Assembly (NCBI GenBank): GCA_007127595.1 | Contig: SKZA01000049.1 | Location: 1 to 18,511, forward strand | DNA: 18,511 bases | DNA from: Kiritimatiellia bacterium | GTDB lineage: Bacteria > Verrucomicrobiota > Kiritimatiellia > SLAD01 | Direction: 5' to 3' | Shown: one piece after another, positions 1 through 7,340 of the stretch | Position numbering within the stretch: the stretch's first letter is position 1 | Layout of the letters: each line of letters starts with the position of its first letter | Notes under the pieces: model-generated | Database searches by the model: none | Told to the model about the DNA's origin: nothing | What the model saw: only the letters and a program-made list of their open reading frames with translations | Program-made: the position numbers and the translations under genes

Positions 1-26
1 GCGCTTGGCAAAAAAGGAACGAAAGC

Positions 27-1214
27 ATGAAAGTGGTATTGGCGTATTCGGGAGGCTTGGACACCTCCGTCATCATTCAATGGCTGTTGGACGAGTATAA
101 GGCTGAAGTCATCGCCTTCGCGGCTGACCTCGGTCAGGAAGAAGAACTGACCGGCCTTGACGAGAAGGCAAAGAACAGCGGCGCGTCGAAAGTCTATATC
201 GACGATTTACGCGAGGAGTTCGCGCGCGATTTCGTATTCCCCATGATCCGTGCGGGCGCGATCTACGAGTCGGGTTACCTGCTCGGCACGTCCATCGCCC
301 GTCCGCTGATCGCCAAGCGCATGATCGAAATCGTGCGCGAAAACAATGCGGAAGCCATCAGCCACGGCGCAACCGGTAAAGGCAACGATCAGGTCCGCTT
401 CGAAGTGACCGCTTACGCGTTGGAACCCAATATCAAAGTCATCGCCCCGTGGCGCGAATGGACGTTCAACTCGCGCACCGACCTCATCAACTACGCGAAG
501 AAGCACAACATCCCCGTACCGGTGACGGTGAAGAAGCCGTACAGCATGGATCGCAACCTGCTGCACCTCAGCTTCGAAGGCGGGATCCTGGAAGACCCGT
601 GGGCCGAGCCGCCCAAGGACATGTTCAAACTGTCTGTCGCTCCAGAAGATGCGCCGGATGAGGCCGAAGAGGTGGTCATAGATTTTGAGAAGGGGGACGC
701 CGTGGCGGTGGACGGAAAGCGCATGAGCCCGCTCGACATCATGTTGACGTTGAACACGCTGGGCGGCAAACACGGCGTGGGGCGTATCGATCTGGTGGAA
801 AACCGGTTTGTCGGTATGAAGAGTCGCGGCGTGTACGAAACACCGGGCGGCACGATTCTCTATCGCGCGCGCGAAGCCGTCGAACAACTGACCATGGACC
901 GCGAAGTCATGCACCTGCGTAACGGTCTGGTGCCGCAATACGCGAAACTGGTGTACAACGGGTTCTGGTTTGCGCCCGAACGCGAGATGTTGCAGGCGGC
1001 GGTGGATCAGGCGGCGGTATCGGTTAACGGAACCGCACGCATCAAGCTATATAAGGGGAATTGCACCGTGGTCGGGCGCCGCGCCGAGAAATCGCTGTAT
1101 GACCCGGAGATTTCCACGTTTGAAGCGAGCGACGCGTATGACCAGAAAGATGCGGAGGGCTTTATCAAGCTCAACGCGCTGCGCCTGCGCATCCGCGCGG
1201 CGATGAAGAAGTGA
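27..1214 (+). CDS. argG: Argininosuccinate synthase
   Basis: This 395-residue protein joins citrulline and aspartate with ATP to make argininosuccinate, the penultimate step of arginine synthesis in the cytoplasm. The N-terminal P-loop-like ATP motif (AYSGGLDTS, residues 6-14) marks the N-type ATP pyrophosphatase fold. The segments [15 protein letters not shown] and APWREW are classic for the family's substrate-binding part. The length matches bacterial ArgG and nothing looks missing. The ATG at 27 is preceded by AGGAA at 15-19 with seven bases between, a good ribosome site. The stop codon runs directly into a palindromic decamer repeat, and lysA follows on the same strand about 100 bases on. 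argH is not in the window. Family assignment is near certain. Confidence 0.98.
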   Translation: MKVVLAYSGGLDTSVIIQWLLDEYKAEVIAFAADLGQEEELTGLDEKAKNSGASKVYIDDLREEFARDFVFPMIRAGAIYESGYLLGTSIARPLIAKRMIEIVRENNAEAISHGATGKGNDQVRFEVTAYALEPNIKVIAPWREWTFNSRTDLINYAKKHNIPVPVTVKKPYSMDRNLLHLSFEGGILEDPWAEPPKDMFKLSVAPEDAPDEAEEVVIDFEKGDAVAVDGKRMSPLDIMLTLNTLGGKHGVGRIDLVENRFVGMKSRGVYETPGGTILYRAREAVEQLTMDREVMHLRNGLVPQYAKLVYNGFWFAPEREMLQAAVDQAAVSVNGTARIKLYKGNCTVVGRRAEKSLYDPEISTFEASDAYDQKDAEGFIKLNALRLRIRAAMKK

Positions 1215-1296
1215 ACCGCGAATGGACGCTAATGAACGCGGATAGAGGAGAAAGAGAGTTTCCTATTAACGTTTATTCGCGTTAATTCGCGGTTCT
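1214..1296. repeat. Inverted decamer repeat between argG and lysA
   Basis: The left arm (1214-1244) consists of three 10-base units: AACCGCGAAT, GGACGCTAAT and GAACGCGGAT. The right arm (about 1271-1294) reads as its imperfect reverse complement, AACCGCGAAT then TAACGCGAAT. The 10-base period is close to one helical turn. The arms could fold into a long imperfect hairpin in RNA, but no T-run follows, so a terminator is not supported. It looks like one copy of a dispersed intergenic repeat family. Confidence 0.75.
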
Positions 1297-1316
1297 TCCT
1301 GGAAGTTGTGACGATT

Positions 1317-2570
1317 ATGCAAAGTCATTTCAAATACTATCACGGGCAACTGTGCGCCGAGGATGTGCCGGTGGCGAAGTTGGCGGATGAATTCGGCACG
1401 CCGCTGTATATCTACAGCCGCTCACACCTGATTCGCCAATACCGCGCATTAGCCGACGCGATGAAGTCGGTCAAGCCCCACATCTATTTCGCCATCAAGT
1501 CCAATTCCAATCTGGCGGTGATTCGCACGCTGGCGGATCAGGGCGCCGGCGCGGACGTGGTCTCGGGCGGCGAATTGTATCGCGCGCGGAAGGCGGGCGT
1601 GCCCGCCGAAAAAATCGTCTTCGCCGGAGTGGGCAAGTCGGTCGCGGAAATAGACTATGCGCTCAAAGAAGACATCAAGTTTTTTACGGTGGAGTCGGAA
1701 GCGGAGTTGCATCGCATATCCGAACGCGCGGAAGCGGTCGGCACGAAGGGGCGTATCGCGATCCGCGTGAATCCCGACGTGGACCCGAAGACGCACAAGT
1801 ATACGAGTACGGGGAAAGCCGAAAACAAGTTCGGCGTGGATCTGACCCGGGCGGAGCGCGCCTACGAGCAGGCGCTGCGACTCGCCGGGGTGGAGGTCGT
1901 CGGTATGCACATGCACTTGGGGTCCCCGATCATGACGCCGACGCCGTATACCGAGGCGCTCCAAAAGGTTCGGCCCATGTGTGAACAGTTGAAGAAGGAT
2001 GTGCCGACATTCAGGCACCTCGACATCGGCGGCGGGCTCGGGATCTCCTACAAGGCCGAACAGGATCCATTGGACCCGCGCGACTTCGCATCCGCCGTCC
2101 TCCCGTTGCTACATGACCTTGGGCTTGAGGTGGGGATGGAACCGGGACGATTCATCGCTGGAAACGCCGGCATCCTCGTAACCCGCGTGGAGTATGTGAA
2201 GGACAGTCCGTCCAAGACGTTTATCATTGTGGATGCGGCGATGAATGATTTGATTCGGCCGGCATTGTATGAGGCGCATCATGAGATCATTCCCGTCGTG
2301 CAGACGATCGAGCGCTTGTTCGGCGATATTGTGGGGCCCGTGTGTGAGTCCGGCGACTTTCTGGCCGCCGAACGGGAATTGCCGGCGGTGGAGGAGGGCG
2401 ATCTGCTCGCCGTCCTGAGCGCGGGGGCGTACGGTTTCGTCATGGCCTCCAACTACAATAGTCGCGGGCGCGCCGCGGAGATCATGGTCGAGGGCGATCG
2501 CGCGGAACTCGTGCGTGCGCGCGAAACGTGGGACGACCTCTTACGCGGCGAAACGATTCCGGAATGGTGA
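1317..2570 (+). CDS. lysA: Diaminopimelate decarboxylase
   Basis: This PLP enzyme decarboxylates meso-diaminopimelate to L-lysine, the last step of lysine synthesis. It is a fold-type III (alanine racemase-like) protein. FAIKSNSN (residues 59-66) carries the PLP lysine K61. GADVVSGGEL, HMHLGS, GGGLGISY and EPGRF follow in the expected order, and CESGDFLA plus GAYGFVMASNYNSR close the active site. The product is 417 residues from ATG 1317, the usual length. An in-frame GTG at 1308 would add three residues, but the GGAAG at 1301-1305 lies only two bases from it and eleven from the ATG, so the ATG is preferred. It is followed by dapA and dapB, which act earlier in the same pathway. A repeat-filled gap of about 455 bases separates lysA from dapA. 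Confidence 0.97.
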   Translation: MQSHFKYYHGQLCAEDVPVAKLADEFGTPLYIYSRSHLIRQYRALADAMKSVKPHIYFAIKSNSNLAVIRTLADQGAGADVVSGGELYRARKAGVPAEKIVFAGVGKSVAEIDYALKEDIKFFTVESEAELHRISERAEAVGTKGRIAIRVNPDVDPKTHKYTSTGKAENKFGVDLTRAERAYEQALRLAGVEVVGMHMHLGSPIMTPTPYTEALQKVRPMCEQLKKDVPTFRHLDIGGGLGISYKAEQDPLDPRDFASAVLPLLHDLGLEVGMEPGRFIAGNAGILVTRVEYVKDSPSKTFIIVDAAMNDLIRPALYEAHHEIIPVVQTIERLFGDIVGPVCESGDFLAAERELPAVEEGDLLAVLSAGAYGFVMASNYNSRGRAAEIMVEGDRAELVRARETWDDLLRGETIPEW

Positions 2571-2590
2571 CCGGCGTGCGCAGGCGCGTT

Positions 2591-2699
2591 TTCCAATCGT
2601 TGGAAGCGAAATCGGGTCACTTTTCCAATCGTTGGAACTTTTGGGGCGGTTTTTTCCAATCGTTGGAAGATTTTTCGTCGATTTTTCCAATCGTTGGAA
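2591..2699. repeat. Four phased TTCCAA-TCG-TTGGAA dyads
   Basis: Four identical 15-base copies of TTCCAATCGTTGGAA lie at 2591-2605, 2623-2637, 2654-2668 and 2685-2699. Each has 6-base inverted arms around a TCG centre, and all four have the same orientation. Start-to-start distances are 32, 31 and 31 bases, close to three helical turns. Each copy is preceded by a short T-tract. A degraded relative (CAATCATTGGAA) sits at 2806-2817. The array fills the gap after lysA. It could be an array of sites for a dimeric DNA-binding protein or a REP-like repeat; the sequence alone does not decide. The repeat and spacer lengths are too short for CRISPR. Confidence 0.9.
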
Positions 2700-3025
2700 G
2701 AAAGTGGCGCCCGGTTTTCCCCGCCTGCCGCTGGATCGTTGTCCGGTACGCCCTTTCAGACATGGGGTGAGCACCATACGTTTGGTTGGTCGCGCGGCGG
2801 GCAGGCAATCATTGGAAATTCGCCATTCTTATTCTTTGCGTCCTTCTGTTCCAAATTCCTGTCCAAAATCCGTATTGCGGGGCGCACCCGCAACCGATAC
2901 AGTGGGGGCGATCTGTTAGATAAGTGAAGTGCCACAGGGCCTGTACAGCGGGCTTCGCGAGCGAAGCCCCTACGAGGGGCGGTCCGATCGGGCAGGCACA
3001 CCAATTGAGAAAAGCATGGGTAGCA
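2700..3025. other. Non-coding gap before dapA
   Basis: No supported gene was seen here. The gap holds one degraded TTGGAA box, a 20-base perfect hairpin listed separately, and a weak purine stretch (GAGAAAAG, 3007-3014) before dapA. Frames open across it read low-complexity or repeat-derived peptides. Confidence 0.6.
2950..2969. repeat. GGGCTTCGC hairpin (REP-like)
   Basis: GGGCTTCGC (2950-2958) and GCGAAGCCC (2961-2969) are perfect 9-base arms separated by two bases. A short ACGAGGGGCGG tail follows. There is no T-run, so it is unlikely to be an intrinsic terminator. It resembles short GC-rich REP elements that are scattered between genes. Confidence 0.7.
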
Positions 3026-3892
3026 ATGTTTGAAGGAACCTATACCGCCATTGTCACGCCGTTCACCCGCAAAGGCGAGGTGGACTACGACGCGTTGGGC
3101 CGTCTGATCGATGCGCAGATCGAGGGCGGCGTGGACGGATTGGTGCCCGTGGGCACGACCGGCGAATCGCCGACGCTCGATATGTCGGAGCACAATCGCG
3201 TCATTGAGTACACCGTCGAGCGCGCGGCGAAACGCATCAAGATCATCGCCGGCACGGGCGCGAATTCTACAACGGAGGCCCTGGAACTTACGGCCCATGC
3301 CAAAGAGGCGGGTGCGGACGGATGTCTTCAGGTCACGCCCTATTACAATAAGCCGAGTCAGAACGGATTGATTCAGCACTTCACCGCTGTGGCGGATTTG
3401 GGGTTGCCCGTGGTGCTGTACAACATTCCGGGCCGTACGAGCCGTGAACTCACGCTGGAGACGGTCGTGGAGTTGTCAAAGCATCCGTCCATTGTGGCGA
3501 TCAAGGAAGCGGCGGGCGACGTGGATCGTGTAAGCCAATATGTCGGCGCGTGTGACATTACCGTGCTCTCCGGAGACGATGGGTTGACCTTACCGATGAT
3601 GGTCGTCGGGGGCGTCGGTGTCATCAGCGTGGCGGCCAACGTGGCCCCGAAACAGGTCGCCGACATGGTCCACGCCGCGCTGGACGCGCGCTGGGAGGAA
3701 GCGCGCGCCCTGCACAGACAATTGCATCCGCTATTTACCGATCTCTTCATCGACACCAATCCGGTCCCGGTTAAGGCCGCGCTGGCCATGATGGGCCGGA
3801 TGGAGGAAGTCTATCGACTGCCTTTGTGCGCCATGACGGATGCGCAGAAGGAGAAGTTGAGGGAGACGTTGGCGCACGTGAAATTGCTATAA
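3026..3892 (+). CDS. dapA: 4-hydroxy-tetrahydrodipicolinate synthase
   Basis: This enzyme condenses pyruvate with aspartate semialdehyde, the committed step of the diaminopimelate pathway. It is a class I aldolase (TIM barrel) of 288 residues. GTTGE (43-47) binds the pyruvate carboxylate, YYNKPSQ (106-112) and YNIPGRTS (132-139) carry the catalytic tyrosine and the substrate arginine, and the Schiff-base lysine is K160 in AIKEAAGD. The start at ATG 3026 fits the family N-terminus MFEGTYTAIVTPF. An in-frame GTG at 2924 would add 34 residues read through the GGGCTTCGC repeat and is rejected. Only a weak purine stretch precedes the ATG. dapB lies about 180 bases downstream across a REP-like pair. 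Confidence 0.97.
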   Translation: MFEGTYTAIVTPFTRKGEVDYDALGRLIDAQIEGGVDGLVPVGTTGESPTLDMSEHNRVIEYTVERAAKRIKIIAGTGANSTTEALELTAHAKEAGADGCLQVTPYYNKPSQNGLIQHFTAVADLGLPVVLYNIPGRTSRELTLETVVELSKHPSIVAIKEAAGDVDRVSQYVGACDITVLSGDDGLTLPMMVVGGVGVISVAANVAPKQVADMVHAALDARWEEARALHRQLHPLFTDLFIDTNPVPVKAALAMMGRMEEVYRLPLCAMTDAQKEKLRETLAHVKLL

Positions 3893-3924
3893 TGCGCGAC
3901 CGGGCATGGAATAATCCGTGCTCA

Positions 3925-3998
3925 TGGAGGGACGGGCTCTGTCCCGTCCTGATTCGGTGTGGATGGCGAATAGGGACGACACGGAGGTCGTCCCTCCA
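3925..3998. repeat. Paired GGAGGGACG hairpins (REPIN-like)
   Basis: Two hairpins face each other: GGACGGG/CCCGTCC (3930-3936 and 3943-3949) and GGGACGAC/GTCGTCCC (3973-3980 and 3987-3994), each with a 6-base loop. The outer ends TGGAGGGACG (3925-3934) and CGTCCCTCCA (3989-3998) are exact inverse complements over 10 bases. The whole element therefore has the doublet architecture of REPINs. Its right half recurs exactly, inverted, at 9388-9414. It sits between dapA and dapB. Confidence 0.85.
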
Positions 3999-4070
3999 CA
4001 AGAATGCAGGGAAGCTAATCGGTGGGTGATAGTAAGAACCACCGGTTTCATAACCAATCGAAAATCGAAA

Positions 4071-4883
4071 ATGCTTAACACCGTAGTCATCGGCGCCGCA
4101 GGGCGCATGGGGAAGGCGATCATTCGCTGCTTGCAGGCGAATGTCGTGCCGGACCTGAAGTTGTCGGGCGCGATCGATATCTGGGATGCGCCGGACCTGA
4201 AGAAGGACGCCGGGCTGGCCGCCGGCGGGGCGGAGACAGGCGTGCTGATTACCGCCGACCTTGCCGCCGTTGCGCCGTCCGCCAACGTGGTCATCGATTT
4301 CAGTTACCCGAAAGGAACTGCGGGCAACGCGCCGCGCATGGCCGAATGGGGCACCGCGTGGGTTATCGGGACAACGGGCTTGAACGAAGAGGAGCTGTCG
4401 GCCGTGCGCGCAGCGGCCGAATCGATCCCCGTCGTCATGGCGCCAAACATGAGCCTGGGCGTCAATTTGCTCTTCAAGCTTGTTGAAGATGCAGCGCGTG
4501 CGTTGAAAGAGCGCGGGTATGACGTCGAAATCGTCGAGCGCCATCATCGCCGCAAGAAGGACGCACCCAGCGGCACCGCCTTGGGGCTGGGGCGCGCGGT
4601 GGCGGCGGGCATGGACCTTGATTTGAACGCCGTGGCGCGCCATGGCCGCGAAGGGATCGAGAAGGAAGAGCGCCCCTCGACCGAGATCGGTTTCCATGCG
4701 GTGCGCGCGGGCGATTATGTAGGGGATCACACGGTGCTGTTTGCAACAGACGGCGAATCCGTCGAGCTGTCGCACCGCGCGACCAGCCGCGATACGTTTG
4801 CCATCGGCGCCTTGCGCGCCGCTGCGTGGGTGCACGGCAAGCCGCCCGGCCTCTATTCCATGCGCGATGTGCTGGGGATATAG
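4071..4883 (+). CDS. dapB: 4-hydroxy-tetrahydrodipicolinate reductase
   Basis: This enzyme reduces the DapA product with NAD(P)H in the diaminopimelate pathway. The 270-residue protein opens with a Rossmann glycine motif (GAAGRMG, 8-14), followed by FSYP, GTTGL (100-104) and APNMSLGVN (124-132). The family signature ERHHRRKKDAPSGTA (156-170) supplies the catalytic histidine and lysine. The C-terminus with GDHTVLFA is typical. ATG 4071 is chosen because the Rossmann strand begins immediately after it; upstream in-frame ATG codons would translate the REP-like element. No clear ribosome site is visible, and the bases before the start are AT-rich (AAAATCGAAA). It forms a pathway set with lysA and dapA; the amino-transfer step (dapL or dapC/D/E) is not in the window. 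Confidence 0.97.
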   Translation: MLNTVVIGAAGRMGKAIIRCLQANVVPDLKLSGAIDIWDAPDLKKDAGLAAGGAETGVLITADLAAVAPSANVVIDFSYPKGTAGNAPRMAEWGTAWVIGTTGLNEEELSAVRAAAESIPVVMAPNMSLGVNLLFKLVEDAARALKERGYDVEIVERHHRRKKDAPSGTALGLGRAVAAGMDLDLNAVARHGREGIEKEERPSTEIGFHAVRAGDYVGDHTVLFATDGESVELSHRATSRDTFAIGALRAAAWVHGKPPGLYSMRDVLGI

Positions 4884-4915
4884 CTTCGTGTTAAGCTTGA
4901 TTCCTCTCTCGGTTA

Positions 4916-4997
4916 TGGAGGGACGCGCTTCCGCGCGTCCGGGGTCACGCGGATCCGCCTCCGCAAGGCTACGGCGGGACGAGAGCGTGACCCTCCA
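4916..4997. repeat. GGAGGGACG REP-like element, longer variant
   Basis: The outer ends TGGAGGG (4916-4922) and CCCTCCA (4991-4997) are inverse complements. Inside are a hairpin GGACGCGC/GCGCGTCC (4921-4928 and 4933-4940, loop TTCC) and a second dyad GGGTCACGC/GCGTGACCC (4942-4950 and 4985-4993) enclosing 34 bases. It has the same outer design as the element at 3925 but different stem bases, so base changes appear to be compensated. It lies between dapB and folK, just upstream of the folK ribosome site. Confidence 0.8.
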
Positions 4998-5035
4998 AAA
5001 TGCATGGGACCTCGGATTAGGCGTCAGGAGGCGGC

Positions 5036-5536
5036 ATGGAAATTGGTTTTAGTCTGGGCAGCAACCGGGGCGACCTCGTCGCTCACATGAAGGAAGCCAA
5101 GCGGCGTATCCTGGCGTATCCCGACACGGACTACGTCGGGCAATCCCCCCTCTATGAAACCGAGCCGGTCGGGGTCGCTCCGGAGTACGCGGACCTGAAG
5201 TTTATGAACGCCGTCCTGGTAGTGAACAGTCGTTGTTCGCCCGCCGAATGGTTGGACCGTCTTCACGCGCTCGAATACGAGATGGGGCGCCGTCGCACGG
5301 AAGATCGTAACGCGCCGCGAACGATTGACGTGGACATTCTCTATGCGGGCACGGAATGCATCGACAGCGGCGGCTTGGTTGTGCCGCATCCTCGCTGGGC
5401 ACAACGCCGGTTTGTTGTTCAGCCCCTTGCCGATGTCCGCCCCGACCTGGTGTTGCCCGGCGCGGGAAAGACCGTGCGCGAGGTCCTTGCCGGACTGGAA
5501 GGCGAAGTCGTCACGGAATGTGCGCGGGAATGGTGA
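5036..5536 (+). CDS. folK: 6-hydroxymethyl-7,8-dihydropterin pyrophosphokinase
   Basis: HPPK transfers pyrophosphate from ATP to the pterin alcohol, feeding dihydropteroate synthase in folate synthesis. The protein is 166 residues, the normal length for a single-domain FolK. The N-terminal GFSLGSNRGD holds the family's SLGSN pterin-binding loop, SPLYETEPVG follows, and RNAPRTIDVDILY matches the HPPK signature with its two metal-binding aspartates. A strong AGGAGG at 5026-5031 lies four bases before ATG 5036. No folP or folB is adjacent, so folK stands apart from its usual partners. The next gene, cysQ, begins 44 bases downstream. Confidence 0.96.
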   Translation: MEIGFSLGSNRGDLVAHMKEAKRRILAYPDTDYVGQSPLYETEPVGVAPEYADLKFMNAVLVVNSRCSPAEWLDRLHALEYEMGRRRTEDRNAPRTIDVDILYAGTECIDSGGLVVPHPRWAQRRFVVQPLADVRPDLVLPGAGKTVREVLAGLEGEVVTECAREW

Positions 5537-5580
5537 ACGGTTCACAGGCGATCCGGATCTCCGCCTTGATGGTGCGCTAA

Positions 5581-6438
5581 ATGACGAATTCCATACTACC
5601 AGAAGACGAGTCGACCCGGTTGCTGTATGTCGCCGTCAATGCGGCGCTGGCGGCGGGCCGCGAAGTCATGAATGTGTATCAGGGGCGGGTGGACGTGCAA
5701 TGGAAGGCCGATCGATCGCCCTTGACGGAGGCGGATCTGCGGGCGCATCGCGTCATCGCGGAGCGCCTCGCATGTGATAGCCCGGAGATTCCGGTTTTAA
5801 GCGAGGAGGCGGCCGATATCCCATATGCGGCGCGGCGCGGCTGGAGCCGTTGCTGGTTGGTCGATCCGCTTGACGGCACGAAGGAGTTCATCAAGCGCAA
5901 CGATGAGTTCACCATTAATATCGCCTTGGTACAGGACGGCGCGCCGGTGGCGGGTGTGGTCCATGCGCCGGCGCTGAATCGTTGCTGGCTGGGGGCGGTG
6001 GGCTTGGGCGCGTACCGGCTGGAGATAGACCCGGGGGGCGAACCGCCCGGCACATGGGACGCCCTGGTGCGAGGGGCCAAGGCATTGCCGTTGACCGGGC
6101 ACCGGGAGTCGCATCGCCCCTTGATTGTCGTCGCCAGTCGCTCGCATCGCAATGCGGAGACCGACGTCTTCATTGAATCGTTGCGCGCGGCGCATCCCAA
6201 ACTGGAATTGATTTCCGCGGGCAGTGCGCTCAAACTCTGTCTTGTGGCCGAAGGTGCGGCGGATGTGTATCCGCGCTTTGCGCCGACCATGGAATGGGAT
6301 ACGGCCGCCGGCCACGCCGTGTGCGCGGCTTGCGGTATACCGGTGCGAACCCACCCCGGAGAAGAGCCCTTGACCTATAATAAAGAAGAGCTACTGAACC
6401 CTTGGTTCATGATCGACGCACGGGCGCGCATCGTATGA
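5581..6438 (+). CDS. cysQ: 3'(2'),5'-bisphosphate nucleotidase CysQ
   Basis: CysQ removes the 3'-phosphate of PAP (and possibly PAPS), relieving PAP toxicity when PAPS is used. It belongs to the inositol monophosphatase superfamily. The metal ligands appear as SEEAA (E75, E76) and DPLDGT (95-100), and the third motif is EWDTAAGHA (238-246). The length of 285 residues is slightly above the usual value of about 250-270, with an insert around residues 145-180 (GGEPPGTWDALVRGAKALP). The start codon directly follows an in-frame-independent TAA (CTAAATG), with no obvious Shine-Dalgarno site. Its stop overlaps the cysD start as ATGA, so the two are probably translated together. Its position ahead of cysD and cysNC supports PAP turnover over inositol phosphate hydrolysis. 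Confidence 0.94.
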   Translation: MTNSILPEDESTRLLYVAVNAALAAGREVMNVYQGRVDVQWKADRSPLTEADLRAHRVIAERLACDSPEIPVLSEEAADIPYAARRGWSRCWLVDPLDGTKEFIKRNDEFTINIALVQDGAPVAGVVHAPALNRCWLGAVGLGAYRLEIDPGGEPPGTWDALVRGAKALPLTGHRESHRPLIVVASRSHRNAETDVFIESLRAAHPKLELISAGSALKLCLVAEGAADVYPRFAPTMEWDTAAGHAVCAACGIPVRTHPGEEPLTYNKEELLNPWFMIDARARIV

Positions 6439-7340
6439 ACGCGTATCGGATGAACACATTTGAATGGTTGGAGTCGCAGGCAATCTATGTCATTCGCGAG
6501 GTCGCCGCGCAATTCGAGCGTCCGGTCATGCTCTTCTCCGGCGGCAAGGATTCGATTGTCATGTCGTATCTGGCCCGGAAGGCCTTTCATCCCGGAAAGA
6601 TCCCTTTCCCCTTGATGCATATCGATACCGGCCACAATTTTCAGGAAACCTTGGACTATCGGGACTCATGGATGGAGCAACTGGGCGCGACCCTGATTGT
6701 CCGTACCGTGCAGGACTCCATCGATCGCGGACGTGTGAAGGAGGAGACCGGCCCGAACGCCAGTCGCAACGCCCTTCAAACCGTGACCCTTCTGGATGCC
6801 GTCAAAGAGTTTCAATTCGACGCCGCCCTCGGGGGCGGGCGGCGCGACGAGGAGAAGGCGCGGGCGAAAGAGCGTTTCTTTTCCCTGCGCGACCGGTTTG
6901 GGCAATGGGATCCGAAGAACCAGCGCCCCGAACTCTGGCACGTCTTCAACGGGATGAAGCGGCCCGGCGAACATTTCCGGGTCTTTCCAATCAGTAACTG
7001 GACAGAACTCGATGTGTGGCAATACATTGAGCAGGAAGATATTCCCATGCCGTCCCTGTACTTCTCGCATGAACGCGAAATCGTGCGGCGCGACGAAGTG
7101 ATCTTGGCCCGTTCCCCCTGCATCGCCTTGCAGGAAGGCGAGCGCTGGGAAACGGCGCGGGTTCGGTTCCGCACGATTGGCGACGCCACTTGTACGGGCG
7201 CAACGGAGTCCGGGGCGTCTAACGTGGCGGACATTATCGCGGAAATAGCCGCCACGCGCGTCACGGAGCGCGGCGCGCGCGCCGATGATCGGCGCAGCGA
7301 GGCGGCGATGGAAGACCGCAAGAAGGAAGGGTATTTCTGA
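6435..7340 (+). CDS. cysD: Sulfate adenylyltransferase subunit 2
   Basis: CysD is the catalytic half of ATP sulfurylase, making APS from ATP and sulfate, driven by GTP hydrolysis in CysN. The 301-residue product matches CysD length. The PP-loop SGGKDS (35-40), HIDTGHNF (62-69), GGGRRDEEKARAKER and VFPISNWTELDVW are all typical PAPS reductase/ATP sulfurylase-family motifs, and the C-terminal GDATCTGATES is a CysD hallmark. ATG 6435 overlaps the cysQ stop in ATGA. An in-frame ATG at 6450 is possible, and one at 6402 lies inside cysQ and is less likely. The stop overlaps the cysNC start by one base (TGATG), so the three genes form one translationally coupled unit. Confidence 0.97.
   Translation: MNAYRMNTFEWLESQAIYVIREVAAQFERPVMLFSGGKDSIVMSYLARKAFHPGKIPFPLMHIDTGHNFQETLDYRDSWMEQLGATLIVRTVQDSIDRGRVKEETGPNASRNALQTVTLLDAVKEFQFDAALGGGRRDEEKARAKERFFSLRDRFGQWDPKNQRPELWHVFNGMKRPGEHFRVFPISNWTELDVWQYIEQEDIPMPSLYFSHEREIVRRDEVILARSPCIALQEGERWETARVRFRTIGDATCTGATESGASNVADIIAEIAATRVTERGARADDRRSEAAMEDRKKEGYF

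Noticed and set aside
2591..2699. CRISPR array suggested by four regularly spaced identical repeats
   Set aside because: Repeats of 15 bases and spacers of 16-17 bases are far below CRISPR sizes, and no cas gene is near.
2924..3025. GTG start adding 34 residues to DapA
   Set aside because: It would translate the GGGCTTCGC hairpin repeat, and the family N-terminus begins at ATG 3026.
3771..4835. 354-codon open frame on the - strand
   Set aside because: It is antisense to dapA and dapB and crosses the REP-like element; it reads arginine- and histidine-rich with no domain.
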